Source: Quillaja saponaria (taxonomy: Eukaryota; Streptophyta; Magnoliopsida; Fabales; Quillajaceae). Taken from it: a stretch of 64,000 nt of DNA. Location of the stretch: positions 25,269,652 through 25,333,651 of the forward strand of contig CM055613.1 in NCBI GenBank assembly GCA_029379385.1. The letters run 5' to 3'. The notes beneath the pieces are model-generated. The model was not told the DNA's origin. It did not search any database and was given only the letters and a program-made list of their open reading frames with translations. Positions 48,062-58,991 of the stretch are shown in pieces (position 1 is the first letter of the stretch; every line of letters starts with the position of its first letter). The translations under genes and the position numbers were made by a program.

Positions 48062-51000
48062 CTACTGTCTTATAGAGTCATCAACTTGTGAGAGTAAGCC
48101 TGCACACAAAGGGCATGGTGGATCACGTCTTTGTTCAAAACTAGTTCTCTGCTCCAAACAGTCTGCATGATAAATGTGACCACAAACTAAAATAGCCACA
48201 ACAGACGGTTCGCTTGATGTTAGTGAGTTGCTGAGAAAATAAAGTTTTTGTCTTAATGACTTCTGACAGATCCCACATACCATCTTCACTACATCAGATG
48301 ATACTGCTTCCATCACTAAAGAACTGGACCGAATTCTCTCTGCCCTGCCAAGTGCTTGTTCCCTATTTTCTGGAAGAAGATTTTCAACAATGAAATCTGA
48401 AGTAAGTAAAAAATGACAACTGACTAAAAAATATTCCGCATAAAATTCTTCAATAACATGGCAATGCTTACTTAATTGGTCATAATATCAAAAATGCCAA
48501 CTGCCCTGTCATAAAAATAGAGAGAATTTCTCTGACTAGATCAATCAAAGCAGATAAAACCTAAACATATTTGAACAAAACAATTATGGTAGTAATTTTA
48601 CCTGAATGTCGCCCAGACTCTGAGTTGGATTGCGTTGCTAACTTAAGTGAGAGTCTCTCATCACGCAAAGTACTTTTTCCACGAGAAGATGATGCATGGG
48701 CATGATTGGAAGAGTTACGCCTAGAGTACTGATGGCCATAGTAATGCCGTGACCGTTTCAAAAATATTGAACGACCAAGACTCTGATTATGATGTGAATT
48801 AGTAGGATTTGCATTGAGTAGCTTCATAGAACCATCTGTTATATCCAAGCCAGGTGACAAAGCCTCTAGTTCAACATGGTCACCAGAATAGTGAAGATTT
48901 CTGAGAAGAAAAAAGACCCCAAATAAATAAAAGATGAAAATTTGGTCCTCTCAATCACCTATTAGGTAATAATATGACAGGAAAACTATAAACTTGTAAT
49001 ATCTGTGTTAACTACTATTAAAACTGCAAAAACTGTTTATTTTTTGTCAGCAAGTGTTTGTGTTTGACTGTCTAAGTCAACCAAACAAAGCATTAAGAAC
49101 AAAAATGCATAAGAAAACAATTCTTTTGTAATCATAAATACAGAAAAAAAGAAAGCTAAACAAACATGGAAGCAAGAATCTTAGTGTATCACAGCGTGGA
49201 ACAAAGCAAACGAAAACTTTAACAAAACTTTATCTATTACTACGGAAGACATAGACCACTTAAATGCTTGAAAACGTGGAAGCAATTTTTGAAGTAACAT
49301 CATGAATACAGGTAATAACACCTAACCTCTTCTGAGAAGAGATCCATCTCAGAGGAGAATGCCATGGTTCCTGCAATTTTTCATAGAAAACATATCAATG
49401 ATTTTATATGATTGATCACTAGGTGGAGTGCTGCCTAATTTCTACTTACATTAATGCAAAATAAAAAATCAAATTCATAATTACATGATATAATTTTTCA
49501 TTTCGTAAGAAGGTGGAACAAGACATCCATGATCCAACATCCAAAAATAGGAGATGAGTTGAAAACCTCAACCTTTTCCCGTAAGTACAAAGCACAAAGC
49601 AAGAATTAGGCAATAGTTTACACTTATATTGATTTTTGAAATGAAGCAGAGAGAGAGAGAGGGGGGGGAGAGAGAGAGAGCCAGGGTCATTAGAGTTCCT
49701 CATTTGCCTGTCCTGAAAAAATTGAAGCCGCTAAAAGGTAGCATTTGTAATTCCCACAAAAGGGGCAGGAACATCATTCATCCAGTGCGCGTCTAAAGAA
49801 CACTAGTGGGTGGACCAGGGCCAATATGATCAAGGACCAATTAACATAAACCACTACTGAATACATCAAGAAAAACTAGCTAATAGTTTACACTTACATT
49901 GACTTTTGAAATGAAGCAAAGAAAGAGAGAGAGCCAGGGTCATTATGAGTTCCTCATATGCCTGTCCTTAAAAAATTGAAGCCATGAAAGGAAAATGACA
50001 GTAACTTAAGGAAATAACACCGATACAATACTTCATTATAAGAGATTACAAAATCCTGAGAAAGGAAGGTTATACCTAATATGTCATCAGCATTGTAGAA
50101 GTAGCTAATTACAACATGGAAAATGTGCAAGAAACACTGAAGTAGAGTGTAGTAAGACACTGTCTACACTAGCATTTGTAATTTCCACAAAAGGGGCAGG
50201 AACATCATTCATCCAGTGGAGGCCTAAAGAACACTAGTAGGTGGAACAGGGCAAAATCCAAATTCCCAAAAATGGTGATGGAAAGAGAATTGTACAGTTA
50301 AATTTTAGCAAAAATGATTAGTAAGAGAGGAAGAAAAAGTATTTTTATTCAAATATCGGGTAAGGGAGAAAAATTATAGTATTTTTAGTCCTGCTTAGAA
50401 AAATAAAATTGATAAATTACACTAATTCCAAAGTTTGCCAGAGAAAAACGAAGTATCCAAGTTCCCTTTCTTTCCCTACCTTCTAAATTTATTTAAAGTA
50501 AAAATATGAGATGTAAATTGGGCCTTTTGTTCAGTAAACCAACACAAAAAGGAAAAAATGGAAAATAGCACCACAAAAGATAAAATTAGAATTAATAATA
50601 ACAGTCTTTCGTCATGCAGCTAAAAGATCAAAATGCAGATAAGTAAGAAAGCAAGAAAAAAAAAAAAAAAAAAACCCAGAAATCTGGGGCACTGAACTCA
50701 AAATCAAGTACATGTAGATCCCGTACATTATTACAAATTGGTATAAAGAACAACCTCTTACTGGTGAAACTCGCAAATTTAAGCAGATCATCAAACCCTT
50801 GAAACTATTGAGAAACAGATAAAGATTGAACACCCAAAAGGAATGTCTTTTAGCCTTTAATTCCAAGTAATATAAGATTGAAACATGAATGAAAATTACA
50901 ACTGAACTGAACTTTACTCAATTTAGTAGAGCTGGCAAGTTTTCCATGGTAAAGATCAAAGAAATTCGTTTAAGAAGATTCTAGGTTAAAATGAAACGTA

Positions 51001-51071
51001 CCCAAAGAAGGAAGACATGAAAGGGTATGATCTTTCTCGTCCTGATTAGAAATTCGTTTCCGTTTCCCCAT
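48062..51071 (-). CDS. RING-finger protein, probable E3 ubiquitin ligase
   Basis: Visible minus-strand exons: 1, 51071-51002 (starts MGKRKRISNQDEKDH, donor TTGG/GTACGT); 2, 49370 to 49327 or 49322; 3, 48900-48602; 4, 48396-48062. Exons 3 and 4 join through G/AT in frame. The C-terminus holds a RING finger: CGIC, then after a long loop LVCGHIYHADC, then CPLC, giving the eight Cys/His zinc ligands in C-C-C-H-H-C-C-C order. The middle is Ser/His/Asn/Arg-rich and probably disordered. With exon 2 ending at 49322 the four exons total 753 nt, 250 aa. With the stronger-looking donor at 49327 exon 2 reads EPWHSPLRWISSQKR, but exon 1 is then out of phase and a further exon would be needed. RING proteins transfer ubiquitin from E2 enzymes; target unknown. 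Ends and exon 2 are uncertain; the RING exon is firm. Confidence 0.8.
49609..50260. repeat. Tandem duplication inside the first long intron of the RING gene
   Basis: About 49609-49830 and 49881-50257 are copies of one another: AATAGTTTACACTTA(T/C)ATTGA start, GCCAGGGTCATTA block, CACAAAAGGGGCAGGAACAT block. The right copy carries about 185 bp (near 49985-50165) absent from the left copy. The left copy contains a GA/G-run microsatellite (49651-49680). No exon is visible in either copy. Confidence 0.75.
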
Positions 51072-51680
51072 GGTAACAACTATTAATCAATTATAACAGA
51101 AAAAATCTAAATGGGGTTGATGGCTAAGAATAACCCACCAAATTCTAGGAGAGGTTTAGCGCTTGGAAACCTCTCTCTGTGGCTTTGCGCTGTTGGAGCA
51201 ACGGTTACGGTCAAGAACTATTTACATACAGGGAGAGAGAGGGGTTTCAGTTTCTGGTAGATGGAAAACAAAATGTGCACAGAGATAGAGGTAGCAACCG
51301 GAGGGGCTGATTTTTAACCCATCCACATCATCATCCGGACACGTGTATGTATTATCTGACCGACCATGGTAGATTTTTTTGTGGTATGAAATTCCTAGAA
51401 AGGTAAACTGAGGATGTAACTAGTGGCTGCTCTGTTCATGGAATCAAAAACCTATTAGAATTTGGCATTCTCGACAGCTATAAAACAAACTCTTAAAAAT
51501 AAGCATTCTAAATAATGTTCAATTATTTATTATATATGATATCATTAACAATTATCTATAAATCGCAGCATATTATGTTATACCGTCAACTACCGCTCAC
51601 TTATAACCTCCTCGACTAGTTGTTATTTGTTAACAAACTTTTCTATCTGTCATCCACCACCATCGACACATCAAATACGA
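51072..51680 (-). other. 5' UTR and promoter region of the RING gene, then spacer
   Basis: Just upstream of the start codon (51072 to about 51310) the sequence is GC-richer, with CTCTCTCTG and GAGAGAGA-like tracts typical of plant 5' UTRs. I see no clear TATA box. From 51400 on it is AT-rich spacer. Confidence 0.45.
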
Positions 51681-51689
51681 CTACCATTA

Positions 51690-51965
51690 TCAAGATTTAA
51701 AGAAGGCAACAATCATCACTGTCAAGACCTATCAAAAATGATGATCACTAACATGGACCCATTGAATACAAAGACAAGCATAATTGTTGCGACTTATTAG
51801 AGGTGACAACAACCACTGTAGGGACTTGTCAGAGATGACAATCATCGTTGAAACCCATCAAGAAATGGTGAAAATCACTTTTGAAACCATTTGGAGATGA
51901 CGACTGTCGGGACTTGCCAAAGTCGACGACCACCACTATCGAAACTTGCTAGAGACGAAAATTAA
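51690..51965. repeat. Degenerate minisatellite, unit about 30-33 bp
   Basis: About eight or nine imperfect units resembling GAAACTTGTCAGAGATGACG followed by ACCACCACTGTC. The best copies are near 51815, 51895 and 51940. Copies differ by many substitutions. No coding role is evident. Confidence 0.6.
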
Positions 51966-52237
51966 GTGTTTGAAGCATAATTTTGTTTGTAATTTCTTGT
52001 GTTATCCAAACTCAAACAACAATTCCAACTAATTCCAATTCTAAGAATTGAAATTAGTTATACAATTTCAACTCCAATTCTAATCCCTTGCTTCCTAACG
52101 TAGTCTTGAACTCATCAAATCAAACTAAACCATCTTCTTGAACTCTTTAGTTTGGTTTGATTCGATTCATATTGACTCTCATATTTGGATGGTTTAGTTT
52201 TGTCAGAGTTCAATTTGACCAAATAGAAGTTGTAGAG
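51966..52237. other. Spacer without recognisable content
   Basis: It contains repeated CCAATTCTAA/AATTCCAATTC-type words and a TTTGGTTTGATTCGATTCA stretch, but no gene or element edge before the solo LTR duplication at 52238. Confidence 0.4.
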
Positions 52238-52242
52238 ATGAC

Positions 52243-53813
52243 TGATAAATTTGTAAAATAGAGTTATTTCATATATTTGAGTCCTAATTTGTGCTAAATC
52301 CTTGAGTTTAGAGTTGGATTTTAAATATAATTGGTGTTTTGAGTGTAGTATAATTTGTTTAGGAGTTAGCAGTGTTTTAGTTTAATTATGAGTAGTTTTT
52401 ATTCAAATACTTATTTATTTTGTACTTAGTTGCTTTGAGTAGTGTCCTAGTCCAAAATGAAGAAGGAAATCTTGAAGCTTGCGCTACAGTGTGGAATACC
52501 TTTATGTTGTGGCACCTAAAGAGCAGAAAATCAATTACAAGTTAAAGGCCTCTGCACTGCATCATGACATTACCTGAGGCTACGATGCCCACTTTTCGAG
52601 AATACAAGTAACTAAGTAGAAAGCTTAGTATCGTAACACCATATCAAGAGATGTCGCTGTGCCAACTCTATCAAAGTTCAAGTGTAGAGTCAGAGAGGTA
52701 TGTGCCATAGCCTTGAGGAAGTAGAGGTTGCGGTGCCATTATCCAATGATAACTTCAATGGCAAACAAAAGTGATGGAGTCGCAGCACCATGTAAGAGGA
52801 CATCGTGGCATGATGAAGCAGAGTCTTATAAGGAAGAGATAGAGGTTGTGGCATCGTAGCATCAAGGAAGGAAGCGCCGATGCGCTTTCTTGTGTTATCA
52901 AGGACTCATAGTTTTATTGAACCAAAAGAAAAATGACTATAAAAGGAGGTGAAGGCTAAGGGTTTAGAAAAACATTAGTGCAAGTGACTGAGAGATAGCA
53001 AGGAGCTTGTAAAGACTCAGAGCCATGACAACTCTATTTTCTACCTCTCTTCTTTTTATTTTCTTAATTACTTGTAATGATTTTTTCAATTATGTTTTTA
53101 TTTTCCATAACTAGTATAATGTAGTCTATTATAGGGTTGGAATTGAACTCACATGTAGCATATGTGACACTTGATTTAATTTAATGCATGCTTAGTTTCC
53201 AATTATTTATGTTTTTTCTTGAACTTAATATTTCTAATTGCTTGATCACTAGTTAGATTGATTAGGAACCCCAAATTTAGCTTGGAGGAGTAAATTTTAG
53301 GGTTAGCCTTAGACAACGTAGCTTGTGATTGGATTGTTCATCTAATTGGATAATCTAAATTGTTAAAAAGATAGGAATATACTCTTTAGCCATAAATAAC
53401 TATATTAGAATGACTCTTAATGAATTTGTTTAGTGTCATTCATATTCATATAGAAATATAGTGAATTAAGATAAGGGAAATATAAAATTATAAGATGTAG
53501 GAATATACTTGTAACTAATTAAGAATTCTAGGTTAATAATTGAGACTATTGCTTGAGTTAAGTAAAAGTAAAAAAAAATATAGGTGAAGTGTGAGGGATA
53601 TTGTAAACATAGGTCTTAATTTATTAAGTTTACATAAATTGCTTGCTTAATTAGAAACCCATCATCTAAAATCCATTAGATTAACTAAAACTGAATTGCA
53701 TAAGTATTAGTACTTAGCATTAAAGTGATTTAATTCCTTGTGGAAATGATCTCTATTTAATCATTATATAACTTGCAAACGAAGCGTGCGCCTGTGTTAC
53801 AAAATTGGTGTCA
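52243..53813 (+). mobile_element. Athila-type solo LTR with perfect target duplication
   Basis: It begins TGATAAATTTGTAAAATAG and ends CAAAATTGGTGTCA. Flanked by ATGAC at 52238-52242 and at 53814-53818. It matches the LTR at 23371-24914 nearly throughout. There is no primer-binding site or internal sequence, so the element was reduced to a solo LTR by recombination. Confidence 0.85.
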
Positions 53814-53818
53814 ATGAC

Positions 53819-54356
53819 TTTACATACTCTTTGAATCAGATTTGAAAGATATGAGAAATAGATGGTTTAGTACTTGAGACAACTCTAAAGCTTAAATAGA
53901 TATAACATTTAGGGATTAACCCTTTTATTATATGTGCAAAGGCTAATAAGGTAAAACTAGGTGTTTAAGGGGTGGTGCTCCTTATGTCAAGGTGAGATTG
54001 GCGTATGACAAACAAGAATTGTCTAAGGGTCAATCCTATGCTAAAACTAATTCACCTAGAACCAGCTAAAGGAGCAAAGTAGATATAGTTTGTAGCTGTT
54101 AAGCCTTCTTGTATGTTAAGGTGGAGGTCAAGATTGTCAAGTCAAGAAAATGGTGAGGCCAAATTCACAAGATCATTGAGCCACAGAAAAGGAAACCAAG
54201 GTAAAGGCCACCGAGGCATGAGTGCAATGAGGTTGAATTGAGAAGGTACTTGAGCCATTAATTAAAATGACCAAGTATGAGGTTAAGTCAACTCAGCTAC
54301 GACAATGGTGAGACTGTGTTTAAGGTTAATGAGCCGTGAGAACATTAGTGGTGAGA
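53819..54356. other. Unclassified spacer
   Basis: About 0.5 kb, GC-richer than its surroundings, with GGTGAG and AATGAGCCGTGAG-like words recurring. No open frame or element edge is recognised. It ends where a Ty3-type LTR begins. Confidence 0.4.
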
Positions 54357-54545
54357 TGTTATAACTCAATGATCTAAGGTACATGTTAGGATGTTATGCG
54401 TGATTTATGTATAAGTAAATTAAAGTTACTACCTTATTGGGTGATTGGGATATAGATTTTATATATCATGTAAATGGTATTAATAAGTAAATTAGAGTAT
54501 ATGTTGATATAACAAGTTAGAAACTAATGATTTTAAATAAAAAGC

Positions 54546-54601
<56 letters not shown>

Positions 54602-55479
54602 ACTCATTAAAATTAATTTAAGCCACATAATTTAAAACTCTAAATAGTGGACCAAATATTTTAATCATTTAACTAATTTCCTTCTCTCACTTTCCATTCG
54701 GTTCCAACATTTTCCTCCTAAGGCTAGCTACTGATTCCATAGTTCTTCTTCTCTTCCATCACCGACTTCCATTCTAAAGTAGGAGCTATCCAAAATTTTG
54801 GTGTTTTCCTCTTGTTTTGGGTTGTTGTCAAGGTATTAGTTAGCTTTCTTACACTTTTTTTATGGGTGAAACCATTCTGCCCTTCCCCTGTTGCTGTATA
54901 ATTATTTCTTAGCTGATGGCATGAATTATTTTATTCTTTGATTAAGCAGTTGGGTTCTTCCTGGTTATGGTTCGTATGATGTACTAAGAATTAAGCTTAA
55001 AAAGGAGGCGGCAACAAGTGTATAGCAAAAATTTCAATGGCCCTGTTTTAGGTGGTTGATTTCCTCCCTTTCTTATTCTGGTTTGTGAATATGGTTGAAG
55101 GTTTAGTTAGTCAGGAATTGATGGATTCAACTTGAAGGTTAGGTGAAGGTGTATTCAGTTTGGAGCTAAAATTAACAACCAAGCTGCTGTCCTCTATTTT
55201 GGGCAGCAACTTGGTTGCCAATTACCTTTTGGTAGCTGGTGTTGTACGTGAAGGAATAGAGGGTTTGGTAGCTTAGTATGGGACGGCAATGAGAAGGATG
55301 AAAGGGTAAAAGGGAGCTTGAAAATCGTGAGCCCTATGTTGATGTTGAAGATGGTTTCTAACTAGACAAAACGGAAATTCAATTAAACTAAGTTTTAGGT
55401 TTATAGGACAAAAAAAAAATAAAAAATTATGCAAAGTAAAAGAATTAACATTAGAAATCAATAATTAATGATAATGAAC

Positions 55480-55512
<33 letters not shown>

Positions 55513-56918
55513 GTAGCTGCTAGTAAGTGAAAAAGGTATAATTTAAATTTTTTTAATTAATTTGAGTTTAATTCAAGAAATAAAATATGTTTAATACAAG
55601 AATTATGAGATTATATTAACAATAGCAGTAAGGTATATGCATTCTAAATAATGAATTGAGGACGTATGAGAATTCATACATTATTATATACATGGAAGTT
55701 TGTTAATTTAAGTTTCAACAATTAAATAGTGAATTACGAATTATGGAATTAGCTATGAAACTATTATCTACATGTAAATTTATGATTTTTAGTTTGGGAT
55801 CGTATCGATGATACATCATCACATTTACAGTCTAGGCGGGAAGACGAACAAAATATATGAGCTTTGTGAGTGAATTACGTACAATTTGGTTGCCAGATTA
55901 TTATTTGACAATTATAATCATGTTTGAATTGATGTGTTACATGGAAAGATAAGCAAATATACTGTTTCAGAGATTTCATTGAATTATATTTGTTTTATAT
56001 TAATTGTGGTTGATAAGGGCTAACAAAGTGAGATTTTTCTGAAAAACAAAGATTTTATTTTTGACATTAAGATCCAGGTGCACCTAGAACATTCTAAATT
56101 GAATTGATAAGATATTCTGATTCTGATAATGATAAATATTTTCAAAGTTGAGTACTCAGCCCCAGTGGGATGGATCATGTCAGGAGAATTAATCTATTGT
56201 ACGGGTGCGTAAATGCCCAGTGAGGGTGATATTGTTGTGTAGGGCTGAGTTACTCGTTGGCCCTTTGCTTGCTTGTATTGCTTTATATGAATTACTTGCG
56301 AAGTTGAAAATGGTGAAATATGTAAACCATAATTGTAGGATAATTATAACTACATATGTGCATAATTAGACTTAGTCATGAGATTAAGCTATGATATTTG
56401 TGTTGTCTGATGCTGGTACCCTTAGGATACGTTGTTTGCTCATTGAGTCCTTGTCACTCACTCTTTCCATTATTGTTATTTTTTTTAGTTTCCAGGAAAC
56501 CATAGTTAGGCAGTGACAGAAGTTACTACATGTCAGCTCTATTGCTGCAAGGTACATCTCGGTAAAAGCACACTTGGAGCGTAAGGGACAATACTTGCAA
56601 TCACTTTAGGTTCTTAGCATTTATAATTGTATATTGAGTTAATTATGGAAGTTTTATAATTTGTTTGGAGTAAAGCTCCTCTGGATATTCTGGTACTATA
56701 GTTTACTGTTGACCTTGTAATATGTGGTATATATATGTGTGTGTGTATGTGTATTATTGGCATGTTCAGCTTTACAGGGATCTACTGTCGAAATTACAAT
56801 AAACATTTTATGGTTAGTAATTGAGTCATGGTTTTATTTTAAATTAATAATAATTTTACCTGTCATATGTTTAAGAGTCAGGGATGTACAATACTTGAGT
56901 AATTCAGAGTTACAGGGG
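54357..56918 (+). repeat. 5' LTR of the outer Tekay/Del-like Ty3 element
   Basis: It begins TGTTATAACTCAATG. It contains a (TA)n tract at about 54556-54598, a CT/TA microsatellite near 55480-55510, and blocks shared with the other long LTRs here (GATAAGGGCTAACAAAG, AGGTGCACCTAGAAC, GAGTACTCAGCCCCAG). Its 3' end is missing: near 56918 it jumps past the LTR end and primer-binding site into leader sequence. Its partner is 62985-64000+. Confidence 0.75.
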
Positions 56919-57052
56919 GTATGATTATTAATTCCTCCCGGGTGTATGTGGACTTAGTAATGCATATAAGTCGTTCTGAAACTTCAAGTTACAATTTATT
57001 CAAGGTACTGACTTTTGATTTATCTTATAAATATATACTAAAATGATGTGTA

Positions 57053-57800
57053 TTGGTTTTAGATATAATGCGAAGGAGTGGCTGTGTTACCTGGTTGAGA
57101 GGGGCAGCAATGAGGCTGGCTCTGATCAGGGATCTACGGGTCCTTAGACACAGGTGGTTAGAGGCAAAGGTCAACAGGGACAGTGGTAGAGGCAGAAACC
57201 GAGACAAGGATGCTGAACCAATTCAGCCAGCAGTTCCTGGTCCTGATATAGAGCTGCTACTGCAAGAATTAGACCATGTTCAGAGGACTGTAAGTGATTT
57301 AGTTGGGATTTTGGCCCAATAATAGCAGGCTCAGTAGCAGCCATCAGTAGTTCCCCTTGTTTAGCTTCAGCAAGAGACAAACTATCCAGTTATAATTCAA
57401 CTAAGATCGGGGAATATTTGTGACACTACGACTTATACTCAGGCTGTTGATGCTTACCTACCGATTAGAGATGAGGGTGGTAGAGAGCTAGTCAGAACAC
57501 GAGAGTCGTAAGAAGGCAAGGCAAAAGGGTCATTCGACCTCTAGAGCTGGCAATTTACGTAGACCTTGAGGGTGAATCTACCTCTGGGCAGGGTTCATTT
57601 AGAGGAAGTTTTCAGCCAAGTAGAAGTCTGATGAGACGAGGTTCAGGAGCTTCAATTCCAGGGAAGGATCATTTAGCAGACCACAATTATATGAGTTTCC
57701 TATATGCTCTACTTGTGGTAATATGCATACTGGATAGTGTAGATTAGGGACAGGTGCGTGTTTTAAATGCGAAGATATGGATCATCATATTTGAGACTGC
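57053..57800 (+). pseudogene. Ty3 gag fragment with zinc knuckle
   Basis: The first part ends LLLQELDHVQRTVSDLVGIL, a segment also present in the second element (62003-62100). After a deletion the frame resumes at the TTTYTQAVDA segment. Near 57710-57790 a zinc knuckle reads CSTCGNMHTG, then a stop where the partner has Gln, then CFKCEDMDHH. Stops interrupt the frame in several places, so this gag is dead. Confidence 0.7.
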
Positions 57801-57984
57801 TTGTTATTGAGAAATCAGTCTACTTCAGCTAGAACCTCTTCATCAATTCAGGGTAGACTTCCAATATCTACAACTCTTATGAGACCTTTGGGAGTATGTG
57901 GTGGTTTTTCTAAGGGTTCTTCATCAGCAGGTAGGGGTTAGGCTCGAGTTTATGCTTTGACGAATCAGGACGCACAGGACTTCT

Positions 57985-58075
57985 AATGCGGTGGTAACAG
58001 GTAATTTGTCTGTTTATTCAATTAGTGCTAAAGTATTGTTTGATCTGGAGCTACTTACTTATTTATATTGCCATA
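57985..58075 (+). pseudogene. Start of Ty3 protease domain
   Basis: GNLSVYSISAKVLFD is readable, the strand leading to the protease active site. Just after that Asp the frame is disturbed and the expected Gly/Ala/Thr block is not intact. The domain is then lost to the deletion that also removed reverse transcriptase. Confidence 0.5.
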
Positions 58076-58183
58076 TTTTGTTTTCCTTATAAAGAGAATA
58101 TCTGAGCCTCTTGAAATCCATTTAGCAGTCTTAACTCTGTTAGGAAAAACTATTCTAGCAAACCGGTATATACCTTCATGTGA

Positions 58184-58258
58184 GGTATCTCCTCAGTGGA
58201 GTTAGGTTTAAGGTATCTCCTCAGTGGAGTTAGGTTTGAGGTATCTCCTCAGTGGATG
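58184..58258. repeat. 28-bp tandem repeat, 2.7 copies
   Basis: The unit begins GGTATCTCCTCAGTGGAGTT; copies start at 58184, 58212 and 58240 (the last partial). It lies exactly at the deletion joint between protease and RNase H remnants. Confidence 0.9.
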
Positions 58259-58991
58259 TTGCTAGCTCATATTCAAGTGAAGTCCAACTTTGTTGAATTT
58301 ATAAAAGCAGCACAAGTGGTTGATCTAGAGGTGATTGATGAGAAAACTAAATGTAATCAAGATATTATTAGTGATTTTAGGGTAGATGGTGAAGGAGTAC
58401 TGAGGTATGGTGATCGGATTGTTATGCCACTTGAATTGAAGTTGAGAAGAAAGATTCTTTAAGCAACTCATTGTTCATCATATGCCATGCATCCTAGTTC
58501 TTCTAAAATGTATCAGGATTTAAGAAAATTTTACTGGTGGAAGGGTATGAAGAAAGATGTTACTGATTTTGTTTCTATTTGCCTGGTGTGTCAACAGGTG
58601 AAAGTTAAACATAAGAGGCCTGCAGGGATGTTACAGAAGCTAGATGTTCTAGAGTGGAAGTGGGAAAAAGTTATTATGGACTTTGTATCAAGACTTCCTA
58701 AAACTCTAAGGGGTTTTGATTATATTTAGGTGATTGTAGATCGTTTGACGAAGTACGTACATTTTCTTCCAATGAAGACTACTTACTTAGCATATCAGTA
58801 TGCAAAATTGTATTTGGACGAGATTATTTCATTGCATGGAGTACCAGTTTCTATTATTTCTGACCGGGGTGCTCAATTTATAGCTGCATTCTAGAAATCT
58901 TTTAAGGAGGCTTTTAGTACTCAGTTATTGTTTAGTACAAGCTTTTCATTCTCAAACCGATGGGCAATCCGAGAGAACTATACAAACTTTA
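58250..58991 (+). pseudogene. Ty3 integrase, truncated
   Basis: 58250-58462 encodes the linker after RNase H (ending VMPLELKLRRKIL). 58487-58729 holds the H2C2 zinc-binding region (HPSSSKMYQDLRKFYWWKGM, then CLVCQQVK) and the beginning of the core with a DFVSRLPKTLRGFDYI stretch and a stop. The core continues with VDRLTKYVHFLPMKTTY and SDRGAQF, then QTDGQSERT near 58960. At 58992 it is interrupted by the LTR of a second element. Confidence 0.75.

Larger units (their letters stand above)
56919..58991 (+). mobile_element. Internal region of the outer Ty3 element, heavily deleted
   Basis: Order: leader, gag start (57053-57322), gag with about 480 bp removed relative to the neighbouring element (joint near 57415), zinc knuckle (57710-57800), protease start (about 57985-58060), then a jump over reverse transcriptase to the end of RNase H (58250) and integrase (58487-58985). 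The integrase is cut at 58991 by the LTR of another element. Confidence 0.75.

Noticed and set aside
49446..50160. Minus-strand frames within the first RING-gene intron
   Set aside because: They lie partly in the intron duplication, contain microsatellite-derived Leu/Ser runs and do not join the other exons.
54556..54598. (TA)n tract, and similar tracts near 13165, 55490, 61765 and 63789
   Set aside because: Ordinary microsatellites within LTRs or retroelement leaders; not of functional interest.
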